Notes: generated from the letters alone by a model not told the origin. A DNA stretch of 30,437 nucleotides from [Eubacterium] saphenum (GCA_004557645.1 SFGI01000025.1:1-30437); one strand, 5' to 3'; positions 1-8,258 are shown, counted from the stretch's first letter. Numbers and translations are program-made.

Positions 1-98
1 AAGTAGCTGACCTGGGTATCGTTGGCGACCTGAAACAGATCCTGCCTAAACTGGCTGAAGCTGTAAGAAAATACAAAGCAGCAAAAGCAAACAGCTAA
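1..98 (+). CDS. etfA: Electron transfer flavoprotein alpha subunit, C-terminal end (partial)
   Basis: Only the last 31 codons are in the window; the frame starts at base 3 and ends with TAA at 96-98. The residues ADLGIVGDLKQILPKL followed by an alpha-helical lysine-rich tail match the C-terminus of EtfA, where the D-x-GIVGD-L stretch belongs to the FAD-binding domain II. EtfA with EtfB carries electrons between flavin dehydrogenases such as acyl-CoA dehydrogenase and other carriers in the cytoplasm. A strong terminator follows at once, so it closes an upstream operon, probably with etfB and a dehydrogenase outside the window. The call rests on a short segment. Confidence 0.82.
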   Translation, partial: VADLGIVGDLKQILPKLAEAVRKYKAAKANS

Positions 99-119
99 TG
101 AAAACTGAATTAGTTTTGA

Positions 120-149
120 AGAGACCTCTTTTAGAGGTCTCTTTTTTTT
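120..149 (+). terminator. Rho-independent terminator after etfA
   Basis: A perfect stem (AGAGACCTCT at 120-129 with AGAGGTCTCT at 133-142) and a three-base loop are followed by a run of eight T. It ends the etf operon and separates it from relQ. Confidence 0.93.
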
Positions 150-320
150 ATGAAATTTTACACACGGGGAAGAGGGCAGGTGGATATGAGGGGGGAGGAG
201 CCGGGAAAAACCTGCGAAGGGCGGAAGCTACGGGCAAACTATGAAAGGGCAGAAGCCCCGGATGGCTGCAAAGAAAAAGGAAACGTGGAAAAACTGCGGA
301 GCAGGACGGAAAACAGAAAA

Positions 321-349
321 TAGACAAGATTCGAGGGATATGCTATACT
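321..349 (+). promoter_or_regulatory. Predicted sigma-A promoter of relQ-cls
   Basis: TAGACA at 321-326 and TATACT at 344-349 are separated by 17 bases. A TG at 341-342 makes an extended -10. The start of transcription would be near 356, leaving a short leader before the relQ ribosome binding site. Confidence 0.7.
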
Positions 350-379
350 GTTTACATAATAGAAAAGGAGGCGGAATGA

Positions 380-1054
380 ATGGAATTGAAAAAAGAATTC
401 GATTTGGAATCATTGACAACATCTGAATTTCCTGAGGTGCTGCTGCAGCAGGCAAGACCATTTATGGAACTGATGATGCAATACAGATGCGCGCTGATGG
501 AAGTGGAGACGAAGCTGAATGTTTTGAATGAAGAATTTACCATGAAAAACAACCGCAATCCTTTTGAATCCATCAAGAGCAGGATCAAATCTCCAAAAAG
601 CATCATCGAAAAGATGCAGCGAAAGGGATACGAGATGAACGTACAGGGGATTGAAGAAAACCTGGCAGATGTTGCGGGCATCCGCGTGATTTGTTCTTTT
701 CCTGATGATATTTATATGACAGCGAAAATGCTGACGGATCAGGATGACATCAGAGTATTGGAAGTAAAGGATTATATTGTGAATCCGAAACCAAATGGAT
801 ACAGAAGTCTGCATTTGATCCTGGAAATCCCAATTTTTTTATCCAATGAAAAGAAAAATATGAAGGTGGAAGTACAATTTAGAACGATCGCCATGGATTT
901 TTGGGCAAGTTTGGAGCATAAGTTGAAATACAAGAAAAACATTGAAAATGCAGAAGAGATCTCCAGAGAATTGAGCAAGTGTGCGGAAGCCAGCAGTATG
1001 TTGGATCTGCGGATGCAGGCATTGAGAGATCGGATTGAGGCGAGCCGAGAATGA
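380..1054 (+). CDS. relQ: Small alarmone synthetase, RelQ/YjbM family GTP pyrophosphokinase
   Basis: A 224-residue single-domain (p)ppGpp synthetase. It transfers pyrophosphate from ATP to GDP or GTP, making the stringent-response signal in the cytoplasm. Family marks are visible: the ATP-binding RIKSPKSI at residues 68-75, ADVAGIRVIC at 96-105, the G-loop motif PNGYRSLH at 138-145 with the Tyr that stacks on the guanine, EVQFRT at 164-169 with the catalytic Glu, and WASLEHKL at 175-182. There is no hydrolase, TGS or ACT domain, so it is not the long RelA/SpoT. The start at 380 follows AAAGGAGG at 364-371 with good spacing; an ATG at 376 opens another frame. It overlaps cls by ATGA, so the two genes are translationally coupled. 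Confidence 0.93.
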   Translation: MELKKEFDLESLTTSEFPEVLLQQARPFMELMMQYRCALMEVETKLNVLNEEFTMKNNRNPFESIKSRIKSPKSIIEKMQRKGYEMNVQGIEENLADVAGIRVICSFPDDIYMTAKMLTDQDDIRVLEVKDYIVNPKPNGYRSLHLILEIPIFLSNEKKNMKVEVQFRTIAMDFWASLEHKLKYKKNIENAEEISRELSKCAEASSMLDLRMQALRDRIEASRE

Positions 1055-2631
1055 GCAGAGAAGAAAAGAATATTTTAGAAGAAAGCACGGTTTTGCAAAA
1101 AGGGCGTCAGGGCGCCATGCGGGTGGTTTATGGGCGGACTGCGGTGATCGCGCTGCTGTTTATCATTCAAATTTTATTGATGTTCTGCATGGTGAACTTT
1201 TTCGGTCGCTACATACCCATGGCCTTTGGGGGCTACATGGTTTTTGCACTATGCATTGTGCTGGTCATCATCAACAAAGAGGAAAGCCCGGAGACAAAGC
1301 TGATGTGGACCATCATAACGATGCTGCTGCCTTTGGTGGGCGGGGCCTTATATTTGTACGTAAAAATGCAGCCGGGGTATCGATTTCTGGAGAAACGACT
1401 GAACAGCATTTATAAGCAGACGGAAGATTATGTACAGCAGGACAAGAGCGTGCTGCAGGCATTGGAAGAGGCAGACAAGGGGACTGCAAAGCTGGCAGGC
1501 TATGTACACAAAAACGGAAATTTTCCTGTGTATCAAAACACGAAGGTGAAATATTTCCCTTTGGGCGAGGATAAATTTAAAGCCATGCTGGAGGAACTGG
1601 CAAAGGCGGAGAAATTCATTTTTATGGAATATTTTATTCTGAAGGAAGGATATATGTGGGAAAAAATCCTGGAGATCCTAGAGGAAAAAGCGAAGGCAGG
1701 CGTAGAGGTGCGGGTGATGTACGACGGGACCTGCGCTATGTTCGATCTGCCTTACAAATATCCGGAGGAATTGAAGGCCAAGGGCATCCAATGCAAGATG
1801 TTTGCGCCGATCCAGCCCATTCTTTCCACCCATTACAATAACCGTGACCACCGAAAGATTCTCGTCATTGACGGGAAGGTGGGCTTTACGGGGGGCATCA
1901 ACATCGGGGATGAATACATCAACCGGGTGGTGAAGTACGGCCACTGGAAGGACACGGCGGTGATGCTGAAAGGGGACGCAGTGCAGGGGCTGACCATGAT
2001 GTTTTTGCAGATGTGGAGCGTTTCCGAAAAGCAGGTGGAATATGGAGAATATCTGGAGAAAGAAGAAAAAGACCAGCAGGCAACGGGGTTTGTGATGCCT
2101 TATGGGGACAGTCCCTTTGATGACGAGCTGATCGGGGAAACGGTTTACATGGATATCCTGAACCGGGCCAAGGATTATGTGCATATCATGACGCCATATC
2201 TGATCATCGACCAAAGGATGATCACGGCGCTGAGCTTTGCGGCGAAACGAGGGGTGGACGTGAAGCTGATCCTGCCCCATGTGCCGGATAAGAAATTTGC
2301 CTTTGCTTTGGCAAAGAATCATTACCCTGCGCTGTTGAAGGCAGGGGTGAAGATTTACGAATATACACCCGGTTTTGTTCACGCTAAGGTGTTTACCAGT
2401 GACGACGAGAAGGCTGTGGTGGGCACCATCAATCTGGATTACAGAAGCCTGTATCTGCATTTTGAATGTGCAGCATTTTTATATCAGGTGGATGAAATCG
2501 AAAATATTGAGAAGGATTTTCAGGCTACACTGGAGAAATGCCAGGAGATCACTTTGGAGAATTATAAACGGGGGACACTGCTGCTGCGGCTGGAGGGATG
2601 GCTGCTGAAGGTGTTGGCACCGTTGATGTAA
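1051..2631 (+). CDS. cls: Cardiolipin synthase (phospholipase D superfamily)
   Basis: A 526-residue membrane enzyme that joins two phosphatidylglycerol molecules into cardiolipin plus glycerol. The N-terminus has hydrophobic helices at about residues 29-49, 55-72 and 85-105, typical of bacterial Cls. Two PLD catalytic HKD motifs are intact: H267-x-K269-x4-D274 (in NNRDHRKILVID) followed by GFTGGINIGDEY, and H444-x-K446-x4-D451 (in FVHAKVFTSDD) followed by GTINLDYRS. Length fits the family (about 480-530). It starts in the ATGA overlap with relQ. Pairing a membrane-lipid enzyme with an alarmone synthetase in one operon suggests a shared envelope or stress response; that link is inference. Confidence 0.95.
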   Translation: MSREEKNILEESTVLQKGRQGAMRVVYGRTAVIALLFIIQILLMFCMVNFFGRYIPMAFGGYMVFALCIVLVIINKEESPETKLMWTIITMLLPLVGGALYLYVKMQPGYRFLEKRLNSIYKQTEDYVQQDKSVLQALEEADKGTAKLAGYVHKNGNFPVYQNTKVKYFPLGEDKFKAMLEELAKAEKFIFMEYFILKEGYMWEKILEILEEKAKAGVEVRVMYDGTCAMFDLPYKYPEELKAKGIQCKMFAPIQPILSTHYNNRDHRKILVIDGKVGFTGGINIGDEYINRVVKYGHWKDTAVMLKGDAVQGLTMMFLQMWSVSEKQVEYGEYLEKEEKDQQATGFVMPYGDSPFDDELIGETVYMDILNRAKDYVHIMTPYLIIDQRMITALSFAAKRGVDVKLILPHVPDKKFAFALAKNHYPALLKAGVKIYEYTPGFVHAKVFTSDDEKAVVGTINLDYRSLYLHFECAAFLYQVDEIENIEKDFQATLEKCQEITLENYKRGTLLLRLEGWLLKVLAPLM

Positions 2632-2655
2632 GGAAAATTTATATTTGAATGAGCG

Positions 2656-2693
2656 AGCCGCTCCTTTTTCAACAGCGAAAAAGGGCGGCTTTT
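2656..2693 (+). terminator. Rho-independent terminator after cls
   Basis: AGCCGCTCCTTTTTC at 2656-2670 pairs imperfectly with GCGAAAAAGGGCGGCT at 2675-2690 around a small loop. A short T tract follows. It closes the relQ-cls unit. Confidence 0.7.
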
Positions 2694-2826
2694 GCTGATG
2701 AAAAAGGGGCTGCAGCGACAGCGTTTGACAGGATATGCAAAGAAGAAATGGTATCTTTGTAGACAGGAATGGAAAGATACGATTTTCAGTCTGAGCAACG
2801 AGAACAACGCAAAAGGAGGAAGCAGC

Positions 2827-4008
2827 ATGCAATATTATTTTGACGGCGACAGTAATTTATACGGCACGGCGGGAAAGGAGTTTTCCATGCCTGCGCGAAC
2901 GAAGCAGATGGGGAGCATTGAGAACCATTTGAAGATCTTTGTGGAAGATTATGTTTATACATATCTGTATCAATACGGCAGAAGCGGCGGCGGAAAGGAA
3001 AAGCTGGCGGCACTGATCGGGAAGCATTACGAGATCGAAGGACAGGATGTGCTGGTGATCTCCGGGGCTATTCAGGGAAAAGAAACAGTGCAGCAGAACG
3101 GCGTGGAATGCTTCAGTGAAGAGACATGGGAATACATCGGCGGGCAGATGCAGACCTATTTTAAGGGGATGCATATTGTAGGTTGGGTCCATTGCCAGCC
3201 CAGCTTTGGTTCATTCTTGATGGCACGGGATGAGGCTTTCCACAAGGAATATTTCAAGGAAAAATGGCAGGTGCTGTTTGTGGTGGATACCATGGACAAG
3301 CTGGACACGTTCTATATCTACAATGAGGACGGAACAGGGCTGCGGCAGGCCAGAGGATATTTCGTTTACTATGACAGAAACCGGGAGATGCAGGAATATA
3401 TGCTGGAGAACAGCATGATCCGCCCCAGAGAGGAAGCCCAGGAAGGGACAAGCCCACAGGCAGAAACGGAGGTTTTTTCGGCAGAACAGGCAGAAGACAG
3501 AGAGCGGCAGAGAAGAAAGCCCTCGGCAGAGGAACGGATGGATGCGGCGAAGGAGATCCGACGGGTGCTGCAGAAGCGGGAGAAGGAAGTGAAGCAGGCG
3601 AAGAAGGAGCATGACCGACTGCTGGCCACGGTAAGCTGTGTGCTTTGTGCGGTTTGTGTCTGCATGGGGCTGGCGATGATGCAGAGCCTGGACAGGTTAA
3701 AGATGGTGGAGACGGAGCTGCTTGCCATGCAGACTTCCTATCAGAACCTGGCAGAGGATTTCGAAGGGGTAAAGGTGCAAAGCGTTTTTGCCGTACAGCA
3801 GGCAAAAGACGCACAGGCAGAGAAGCCTGCAGCAACAGAAAAGGTGACAAACAAAAAATATATCGTGGAAGGCGGAGATAGCTTAGGATACATCAGCAGA
3901 AAATTTTATGGAGATAACAGCGGGATCGGACGGATCATGGAGGCCAACGGGCTGAAAAATGCGGATATGATCTATGAAGGACAGGCACTGTGGATCCCCG
4001 AAGGATAA
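2827..4008 (+). CDS. MPN/JAMM-like pseudoprotease domain, membrane helix and LysM domain
   Basis: I chose the ATG at 2827 (393 residues) because AAAGGAGG at 2813-2820 precedes it; the frame is open upstream but has no such site. Residues about 35-190 look like an MPN (Mov34/JAB1) fold: AIQGKE at 81-86 and GWVHCQPSFGSFLMARD at 119-135 align with the JAMM pattern E...HSH-x7-S-x2-D. Only the first His (122) and the Asp (135) are kept. The catalytic Glu is Gln83, the second His is Gln124 and the Ser is Met132, so metal-dependent isopeptidase activity is unlikely. Then come a charged linker with coiled-coil character (about 215-265), one transmembrane helix (about 266-286) and a LysM domain (about 343-391). 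Expected topology is MPN inside, LysM in the cell wall. It is a single-gene unit between terminators. Function unknown; perhaps a wall-anchored scaffold or sensor. Confidence 0.7.
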   Translation: MQYYFDGDSNLYGTAGKEFSMPARTKQMGSIENHLKIFVEDYVYTYLYQYGRSGGGKEKLAALIGKHYEIEGQDVLVISGAIQGKETVQQNGVECFSEETWEYIGGQMQTYFKGMHIVGWVHCQPSFGSFLMARDEAFHKEYFKEKWQVLFVVDTMDKLDTFYIYNEDGTGLRQARGYFVYYDRNREMQEYMLENSMIRPREEAQEGTSPQAETEVFSAEQAEDRERQRRKPSAEERMDAAKEIRRVLQKREKEVKQAKKEHDRLLATVSCVLCAVCVCMGLAMMQSLDRLKMVETELLAMQTSYQNLAEDFEGVKVQSVFAVQQAKDAQAEKPAATEKVTNKKYIVEGGDSLGYISRKFYGDNSGIGRIMEANGLKNADMIYEGQALWIPEG

Positions 4009-4017
4009 TGGAGAGAG

Positions 4018-4053
4018 GACCTCAAGTTCGAAAGGACTTGGGGTCTTTTTTTA
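4018..4053 (+). terminator. Rho-independent terminator after the MPN-LysM gene
   Basis: GACCTCAAGT at 4018-4027 pairs with ACTTGGGGTC at 4036-4045 (one G-U pair), followed by a run of seven T. It isolates the phage-like module from the upstream gene. Confidence 0.9.
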
Positions 4054-4118
4054 TTGGGGGAAAAGGGGGAAGGCCTCTGGGGCATCGCAGGAGATAGTCT
4101 CAATCATCTCATTTGCTA

Positions 4119-4147
4119 TTGACAGAAGGGAAGGGGAAATGTTAGAA
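4119..4147 (+). promoter_or_regulatory. Predicted promoter of the phage-like module
   Basis: A perfect -35 TTGACA at 4119-4124 is followed after 17 bases by TTAGAA at 4142-4147, a weak -10. The predicted start of transcription (about 4154) falls at the edge of the LexA-like palindrome, a usual layout for SOS repression. Confidence 0.55.
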
Positions 4148-4154
4148 AAAGATA

Positions 4155-4168
4155 AGAACAAATGTTCT
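4155..4168 (+). promoter_or_regulatory. LexA (SOS) operator, GAAC-N4-GTTC
   Basis: AGAACAAATGTTCT carries the exact Gram-positive LexA half-sites GAAC and GTTC with the required four-base gap, plus one more matching pair on each side. It lies between the predicted -10 and the first gene of the phage-like module. Bound LexA would block the promoter, and DNA damage would release it. I saw no phage repressor gene, so the host SOS regulator probably controls the module directly. Binding is predicted, not shown. Confidence 0.75.
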
Positions 4169-4221
4169 AAATATTTTTAAAATGAGAATATATGTTTGAG
4201 TTCAAAAGGAGGGAGAAGAGA

Positions 4222-4680
4222 TTGGGTTGGAAGGCATATGTGAAAGGGAGACTGGACAGCGACAAGGGGCGCATGAAGATCCGTCTGCTGGACTGGGGAG
4301 ATGCGATGGAAAGATGCGGACGGAGACAGGAGGAGATGAAACGGATCATCAAGCTGCGGGAAGAGCAGAAGGAGCTAATGAAGGAGAATGATTCTGCTGT
4401 GGTGGCCCGGATGCTGGAGGAAATCCAACGGCAATACGAAGGAGACATGGAGAAACTGCAGGGGGAGATCGTGGGAATCATGGAGCAGAAAAAGCAGATG
4501 GACGAGCTGCTGCAGAAGCTGACGGAAGAAGAACAGGAATATATTCAGATGCGGTATGAGAAAGGGTGTGGCTTTGATTTCATTGGGATGAAGCTGCACA
4601 TGAGCCGAGCGACGCTATTTCGGATGCAGGACAGGATATTGGAAAAGCTGCTGCAGATGGAAAAGGATGAGACTACGTAA
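4222..4680 (+). CDS. Late-gene sigma-like factor, Xpf/ArpU-type
   Basis: A 152-residue protein, read from TTG 4222 because AAAAGGAGGG at 4204-4213 sits eight bases before it. The in-frame ATG at 4192 has no ribosome binding site. The middle (about residues 40-100) is a charged coiled coil rich in Glu, Lys and Gln. The C-terminus, LTEEEQEYIQMRY ... MSRATLFRMQDRILEKL, is a sigma-70 region-4-like helix-turn-helix. In PBSX the gene xpf encodes a sigma-like activator in the same position just before the terminase genes. I infer that this protein turns on or reinforces late transcription. It is the first gene after the LexA box, so it would be the SOS-responsive switch of the module. Confidence 0.72.
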   Translation: MGWKAYVKGRLDSDKGRMKIRLLDWGDAMERCGRRQEEMKRIIKLREEQKELMKENDSAVVARMLEEIQRQYEGDMEKLQGEIVGIMEQKKQMDELLQKLTEEEQEYIQMRYEKGCGFDFIGMKLHMSRATLFRMQDRILEKLLQMEKDETT

Positions 4681-4733
4681 GAGTTGGAAGGGGATATATT
4701 GAGGGAGCAGTGGAGAAAGGAGGCGATGCAAAT

Positions 4734-5129
4734 GTGGCAGAGAGAAAACTGACGGAACGGCAGAAGGAATTTTGCAGGCTTTGCGCCGCAGGGATGAAGC
4801 CTTTGGATGCGGCGAAACTGTTGGGGTATCGAAACATCAGCAGGACAGTGGGAGATATGCTGCGGATGGAGAAGATCCAGAAGGAGATCCAAAGGCGGAA
4901 GGAACAGACGCCAGAGCAGGCGGAAAAAAACATGCCAAAAGAAGAAGAGACGGCAGTGGCGGAAAAGGAAGAGATCCTTTGTTTTCTAACGGAAATGATG
5001 CGAGAGGATGCTGACCCGAAGATGCGGATGAAAGCAGCGGAGCTTTTGGGCAAGCGGGAGAGCTTGTTTGAAAAGGAGAAAAAAGCGGAAGAAAAAAGCC
5101 CCATCTTCATCGTGGATGATCTGCCATGA
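4734..5129 (+). CDS. terS: Phage terminase small subunit (XtmA-like)
   Basis: A 131-residue protein from GTG 4734, which follows AAAGGAGG at 4716-4723. A GTG at 4710 is also in frame but its only purine stretch lies too close. The N-terminus (LTERQKEFCRLCAAGMKPLDAAKLLGY) is the helix-turn-helix DNA-binding domain of small terminases, here followed by a lysine- and glutamate-rich middle and a C-terminal segment (PIFIVDDLP) likely to contact the large subunit. TerS recognises DNA to be packaged and regulates the TerL motor. It overlaps terL by ATGA. The match rests on position and N-terminal pattern. Confidence 0.75.
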   Translation: MAERKLTERQKEFCRLCAAGMKPLDAAKLLGYRNISRTVGDMLRMEKIQKEIQRRKEQTPEQAEKNMPKEEETAVAEKEEILCFLTEMMREDADPKMRMKAAELLGKRESLFEKEKKAEEKSPIFIVDDLP

Positions 5130-6364
5130 GGATGACGAGACTGAGCCAGTGCATCGGGAAGGGATTTTACGGACTGCACAGAGATATCCGCGAAGGGGGA
5201 CATACCCACTACTGGCTGAAAGGCGGGAGAGGCAGCGGAAAATCCTCGTTTCTTTCCATCGAGATCATACTGGGGTTGGTGGAGGACGAGGATGCCAATG
5301 CAGTGGTGCTGCGAAAAGTGGCGGCGAATCTGCGGGACAGCGTGTTCGAGCAGATGATATGGGCCATTCATGCTTTGGGTGTGGAGGATGAATGGGAGCG
5401 AAAGGTAAGCCCCATGGAGCTGGTACGAAAAAACACAGGGCAGAAGGTACTATTCCGGGGATGCGATGACCCCAGGAAGTTGAAATCCATTAAATTTCAG
5501 CGGGGCTATGCCAAATTTATCTGGTATGAAGAGGTGGACGAATTTGGCGGAATGCAGGAATTACGAAACCTGAACCAAAGCCTGATGCGAGGGGGCGAGG
5601 AATTTCGCATCTTTTACAGCTATAACCCGCCCAAGCATGCCAGAAGCTGGGTGAACCAGGAGATGGCAGAGGAGCGGGAGGACAGGCTGGTCCATCACAG
5701 CACCTACAAAGAGATGCCGGAGGAATGGCTGGGGAGCCAATTTCTGGCGGAGGCGGAATACATACGGAAGCGGCACCCGGAGACTTACCGACACGAATAT
5801 ATGGGGGAAGTGACGGGAAGCGGCGGAGAGATTTTTCGCAACCTGACGTTACGGGAAATTTCCGATGAGGAGATTGCTGCTTTTGACAGAATCAGCCGTG
5901 GGCTGGACTGGGGGTATGCCGTAGACCCACTGCATTACACGGTGAACCACTACGACAAGACCAGAAGGCGGCTGTATATCTTCTTTGAACTGCGGGCCCA
6001 GGGCATGAGCAACCGAAGATTGGCAGAGGAGATCGGGAAGGAGAACCCCAACCACAGGGCAGTGATTTGCGACAGCGCAGAGCCAAAATCCATTGCGGAG
6101 ATGCGGGACTATGGTGTGGCTGCTGTGGGGGCGAAAAAAGGCCCTGACAGCGTTTATTACGGCATCAAGTGGTTACAGGACTTGGAGGAGATCATCATTG
6201 ATCCGAAACGATGCCCGGAGACGGCAAAGGAATTTTACGGATACGAATATGAAGGGGACGGCAAGGGCGGCTGGAAGGCCGCATTCCCGGACAGAGACAA
6301 TCATGCCATTGATGCGGTGCGCTACAGCCGGGAGGATGACATGAGACACATACGGATCAGGTAA
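5126..6364 (+). CDS. terL: Phage terminase large subunit (XtmB-like, Terminase_3 type)
   Basis: A 412-residue packaging motor ATPase and nuclease. The Walker A loop is GGRGSGKSS at residues 33-41 and Walker B is FIWYEEVDEF at 131-140. A coupling-type motif SYNPP at 165-169 follows. The RNase H-like nuclease keeps its acidic residues: D261 in GLDWGY, D316 in CDSAEPKS and D391/D396 in DRDNHAIDAVRY. All motifs are intact and the length is normal, so packaging ability appears preserved rather than decaying. It starts in an ATGA overlap with terS, matching PBSX xtmA-xtmB order. In PBSX this motor packages about 13 kb of random host DNA; whether this one packages host DNA is unknown. Confidence 0.95.
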   Translation: MRMTRLSQCIGKGFYGLHRDIREGGHTHYWLKGGRGSGKSSFLSIEIILGLVEDEDANAVVLRKVAANLRDSVFEQMIWAIHALGVEDEWERKVSPMELVRKNTGQKVLFRGCDDPRKLKSIKFQRGYAKFIWYEEVDEFGGMQELRNLNQSLMRGGEEFRIFYSYNPPKHARSWVNQEMAEEREDRLVHHSTYKEMPEEWLGSQFLAEAEYIRKRHPETYRHEYMGEVTGSGGEIFRNLTLREISDEEIAAFDRISRGLDWGYAVDPLHYTVNHYDKTRRRLYIFFELRAQGMSNRRLAEEIGKENPNHRAVICDSAEPKSIAEMRDYGVAAVGAKKGPDSVYYGIKWLQDLEEIIIDPKRCPETAKEFYGYEYEGDGKGGWKAAFPDRDNHAIDAVRYSREDDMRHIRIR

Positions 6365-6381
6365 AGAAAGGAGAAGGGGAA

Positions 6382-7827
6382 TTGTTTATCACAGAAATGG
6401 AGCTGCTGAAAGCAAGGCTGGCGGCGGGGAAAAGCCTCAACGACAGCCACATCCTGAAGGAGATCATTCAGGAGGACAAAAACAGCGAAAAGAAAAAGAG
6501 GATGGAAGAGGGCGAGCGATATTATCAGGGGAAGCATGACATTTTGCAGAAGGATTTTCGGAGAAGCCCCGTTTCTGAAATGGGGAGAGACGGGGAAGAA
6601 AGCATGCAGATGTTTTTCAACCCCAACCGAAGCAATCACCATTGTGTGAACCCATTTCACCATGCGCTAGTGGCGCAAAAGACCGCCTATTTGGTGGGGA
6701 GAGAGCCTACCCTCAGCGTAAGGGGGCAGGAGAGCAGGGAATTTGAGACCATGCTGACGGATTTTGCTGACGAGGGCTTCAACAGTATGCTGCAGAAATG
6801 GATTACTGGGGCGGCAAACAAGGGCGTGGAATATCTGCACGTTTATTATGACGAAGAGGGGGTATTCCGATACTGCATCGTGCCTGCGGAGGAGGTCATC
6901 GTGGTTTACGATGAGGTCTATCAGCAGGATATCAAGGAAGTCATTCGATATTATGACATCAAGGTGCTGGAAGGCGGAAGAGAAAAAATCAAGCGGCGTG
7001 TGGAATGGTGGACGGCGGAGAACGTGACCTTTTACACGGAGAACAGCGACGGGGAATTTCTGAAAGAGAACAAATGCGGTCACTGGACGGTGACGGAGCT
7101 GCTAGACGGCGAGGAAAGGGAGACTGTGGAACACGGATGGGGCAGAGTGCCCTTTATTCCCCTGCGGAACAATGACAGGGAGATGACCGACCTGCAGTTG
7201 GTGAAGGGGCTCATTGATGCTTACGATTATGTGAGCAGCGAAGGGACAAATAACTTGCTGGACCTGGTGGACCTGTATTGGGTGATCCAAGGCTACGGCG
7301 GCGAGACAGCCAGCGCCGTGGCACGAAAGCTGCAGGTGAACAAGGCAGTGCAGATCAGTGACAGCAGCGGCAGCGTGGAGGCCAAGCAGGTACAGCTGCC
7401 TGTGGAGGGCAGGCTGGACTGGATGCAGATGCTGCGGAAGGATATTTTCCACTTTGGCATGGGGGTGGACACCGACAGCGATGACTGGGGCAAGGCTGCC
7501 AGCGGGGTGGCACTGAAATTCCAGTATGCCATGTTTTACTTGAAGATCAATGGTATCGTGCCGGAAATTAAGAAGGCCATGAAGGAGTTTTTCCGCTTTG
7601 TGGTGGAGGACTGGAACCGAGAAAACGGCACGGACTGGGATTGGAGAAAAATTCAGATCACTTTAAACACCAACGGCATCACCGATGATCTGGAGACCAT
7701 GCAGATCATTACAGAAAGCAAGGGCATCGTCAGCGAAAAAACGCTGTTGGGGAAACATCCCTTTGTGGAGGATGTGAACAGCGAGATGGAACAGCTGGAA
7801 AGAGAAAGAAAGGGGAATGAAGAATGA
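6382..7827 (+). CDS. Phage portal protein (SPP1 gp6/XkdE type)
   Basis: A 481-residue portal subunit forming the ring at the capsid vertex through which DNA is pumped. Landmarks include the N-terminal YYQGKHDIL, the VAQKTAYLVGREP segment common to SPP1-type portals, and a C-terminal region (KFQYAMFYLKINGIVPEIKKAMKEF) forming the long helices of the tunnel and crown. The TTG at 6382 is the best start because AAAGGAG at 6366-6372 lies nine bases upstream; the next in-frame ATG (6397) has no suitable site. It sits between terL and the scaffold gene, as in PBSX and SPP1-like phages, and overlaps the next gene by ATGA. Confidence 0.93.
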   Translation: MFITEMELLKARLAAGKSLNDSHILKEIIQEDKNSEKKKRMEEGERYYQGKHDILQKDFRRSPVSEMGRDGEESMQMFFNPNRSNHHCVNPFHHALVAQKTAYLVGREPTLSVRGQESREFETMLTDFADEGFNSMLQKWITGAANKGVEYLHVYYDEEGVFRYCIVPAEEVIVVYDEVYQQDIKEVIRYYDIKVLEGGREKIKRRVEWWTAENVTFYTENSDGEFLKENKCGHWTVTELLDGEERETVEHGWGRVPFIPLRNNDREMTDLQLVKGLIDAYDYVSSEGTNNLLDLVDLYWVIQGYGGETASAVARKLQVNKAVQISDSSGSVEAKQVQLPVEGRLDWMQMLRKDIFHFGMGVDTDSDDWGKAASGVALKFQYAMFYLKINGIVPEIKKAMKEFFRFVVEDWNRENGTDWDWRKIQITLNTNGITDDLETMQIITESKGIVSEKTLLGKHPFVEDVNSEMEQLERERKGNEE

Positions 7828-8246
7828 AACTGACACAGATGGTAGAAAAATTTGCCAAGCAGGGCATGGTGCAGGCCGCAGCAAAGGTGGAACTGATGCA
7901 GGCTGCGGAAGAGATGGAGAGCCAGATGCAGGAAATGCAGGAGGCATTGGACGGCAAGGACGGCGAACTGGCAGAAAACAGAAAGACGGCGGCGGTGGAA
8001 AGAGCCATTCTGGAGGCCGGCGGCAAAAATGCGAAGGCCATTATGGCACTGATTGATATGGAAGAAGTGTCCTATGATCAGAAGGAAGGCCTGACAGGGC
8101 TGGACATGGAGGAGGTAAAGGCGGAGGCGCCTTATCTGTTCTATGAAAAGGCAGAAAAGAAAAAAGGCACAGGCGCAGCAAAAAGCAGCCAGAAAAAGAG
8201 AGAGGACGAGATCAGAGCGGCTTTTAGAAAAGGGCTGGGCAGATAA
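7824..8246 (+). CDS. Capsid scaffolding protein, GP20-like
   Basis: A 140-residue, strongly helical protein. An N-terminal coiled coil (about residues 15-60, rich in Glu, Gln, Met and Lys) leads into RAILEAGGKNAKAIMALIDME and DMEEVKAEAPYLF, the pattern of the phage minor structural GP20/scaffold family, then a basic tail that would bind the capsid protein. Its place between portal and major capsid genes supports a scaffold that guides procapsid assembly and is then lost. It is somewhat shorter than many family members (often 170-200). The ATGA overlap with the portal gene implies coupled translation. Confidence 0.8.
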   Translation: MKLTQMVEKFAKQGMVQAAAKVELMQAAEEMESQMQEMQEALDGKDGELAENRKTAAVERAILEAGGKNAKAIMALIDMEEVSYDQKEGLTGLDMEEVKAEAPYLFYEKAEKKKGTGAAKSSQKKREDEIRAAFRKGLGR

Positions 8247-8258
8247 GGAGGATGAAAG

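Noticed and set aside
190..290. Purine-rich leader stretch resembling a c-di-GMP (GEMM) riboswitch
   Set aside because: GGGCAAAC...GAAA...AGCCCCGG recalls part of the motif, but the GACGCAAAGCC core and the second receptor helix are missing. The relQ promoter lies downstream, so it is probably not in the relQ leader.
2725..2757. Promoter for the MPN-LysM gene
   Set aside because: TTGACA at 2725-2730 is perfect, but no good -10 stands at 16-18 bases (ATGGTA at 17; TATCTT only at 21). I could not support it as a feature.
2692..2826. Longer N-terminus of the MPN-LysM protein
   Set aside because: The upstream start has no ribosome binding site and lies in the tail of the terminator; ATG 2827 has AAAGGAGG.
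3974..4180. 68-residue open frame between the MPN-LysM gene and the module
   Set aside because: It crosses a terminator and the LexA-controlled promoter and has no ribosome binding site.
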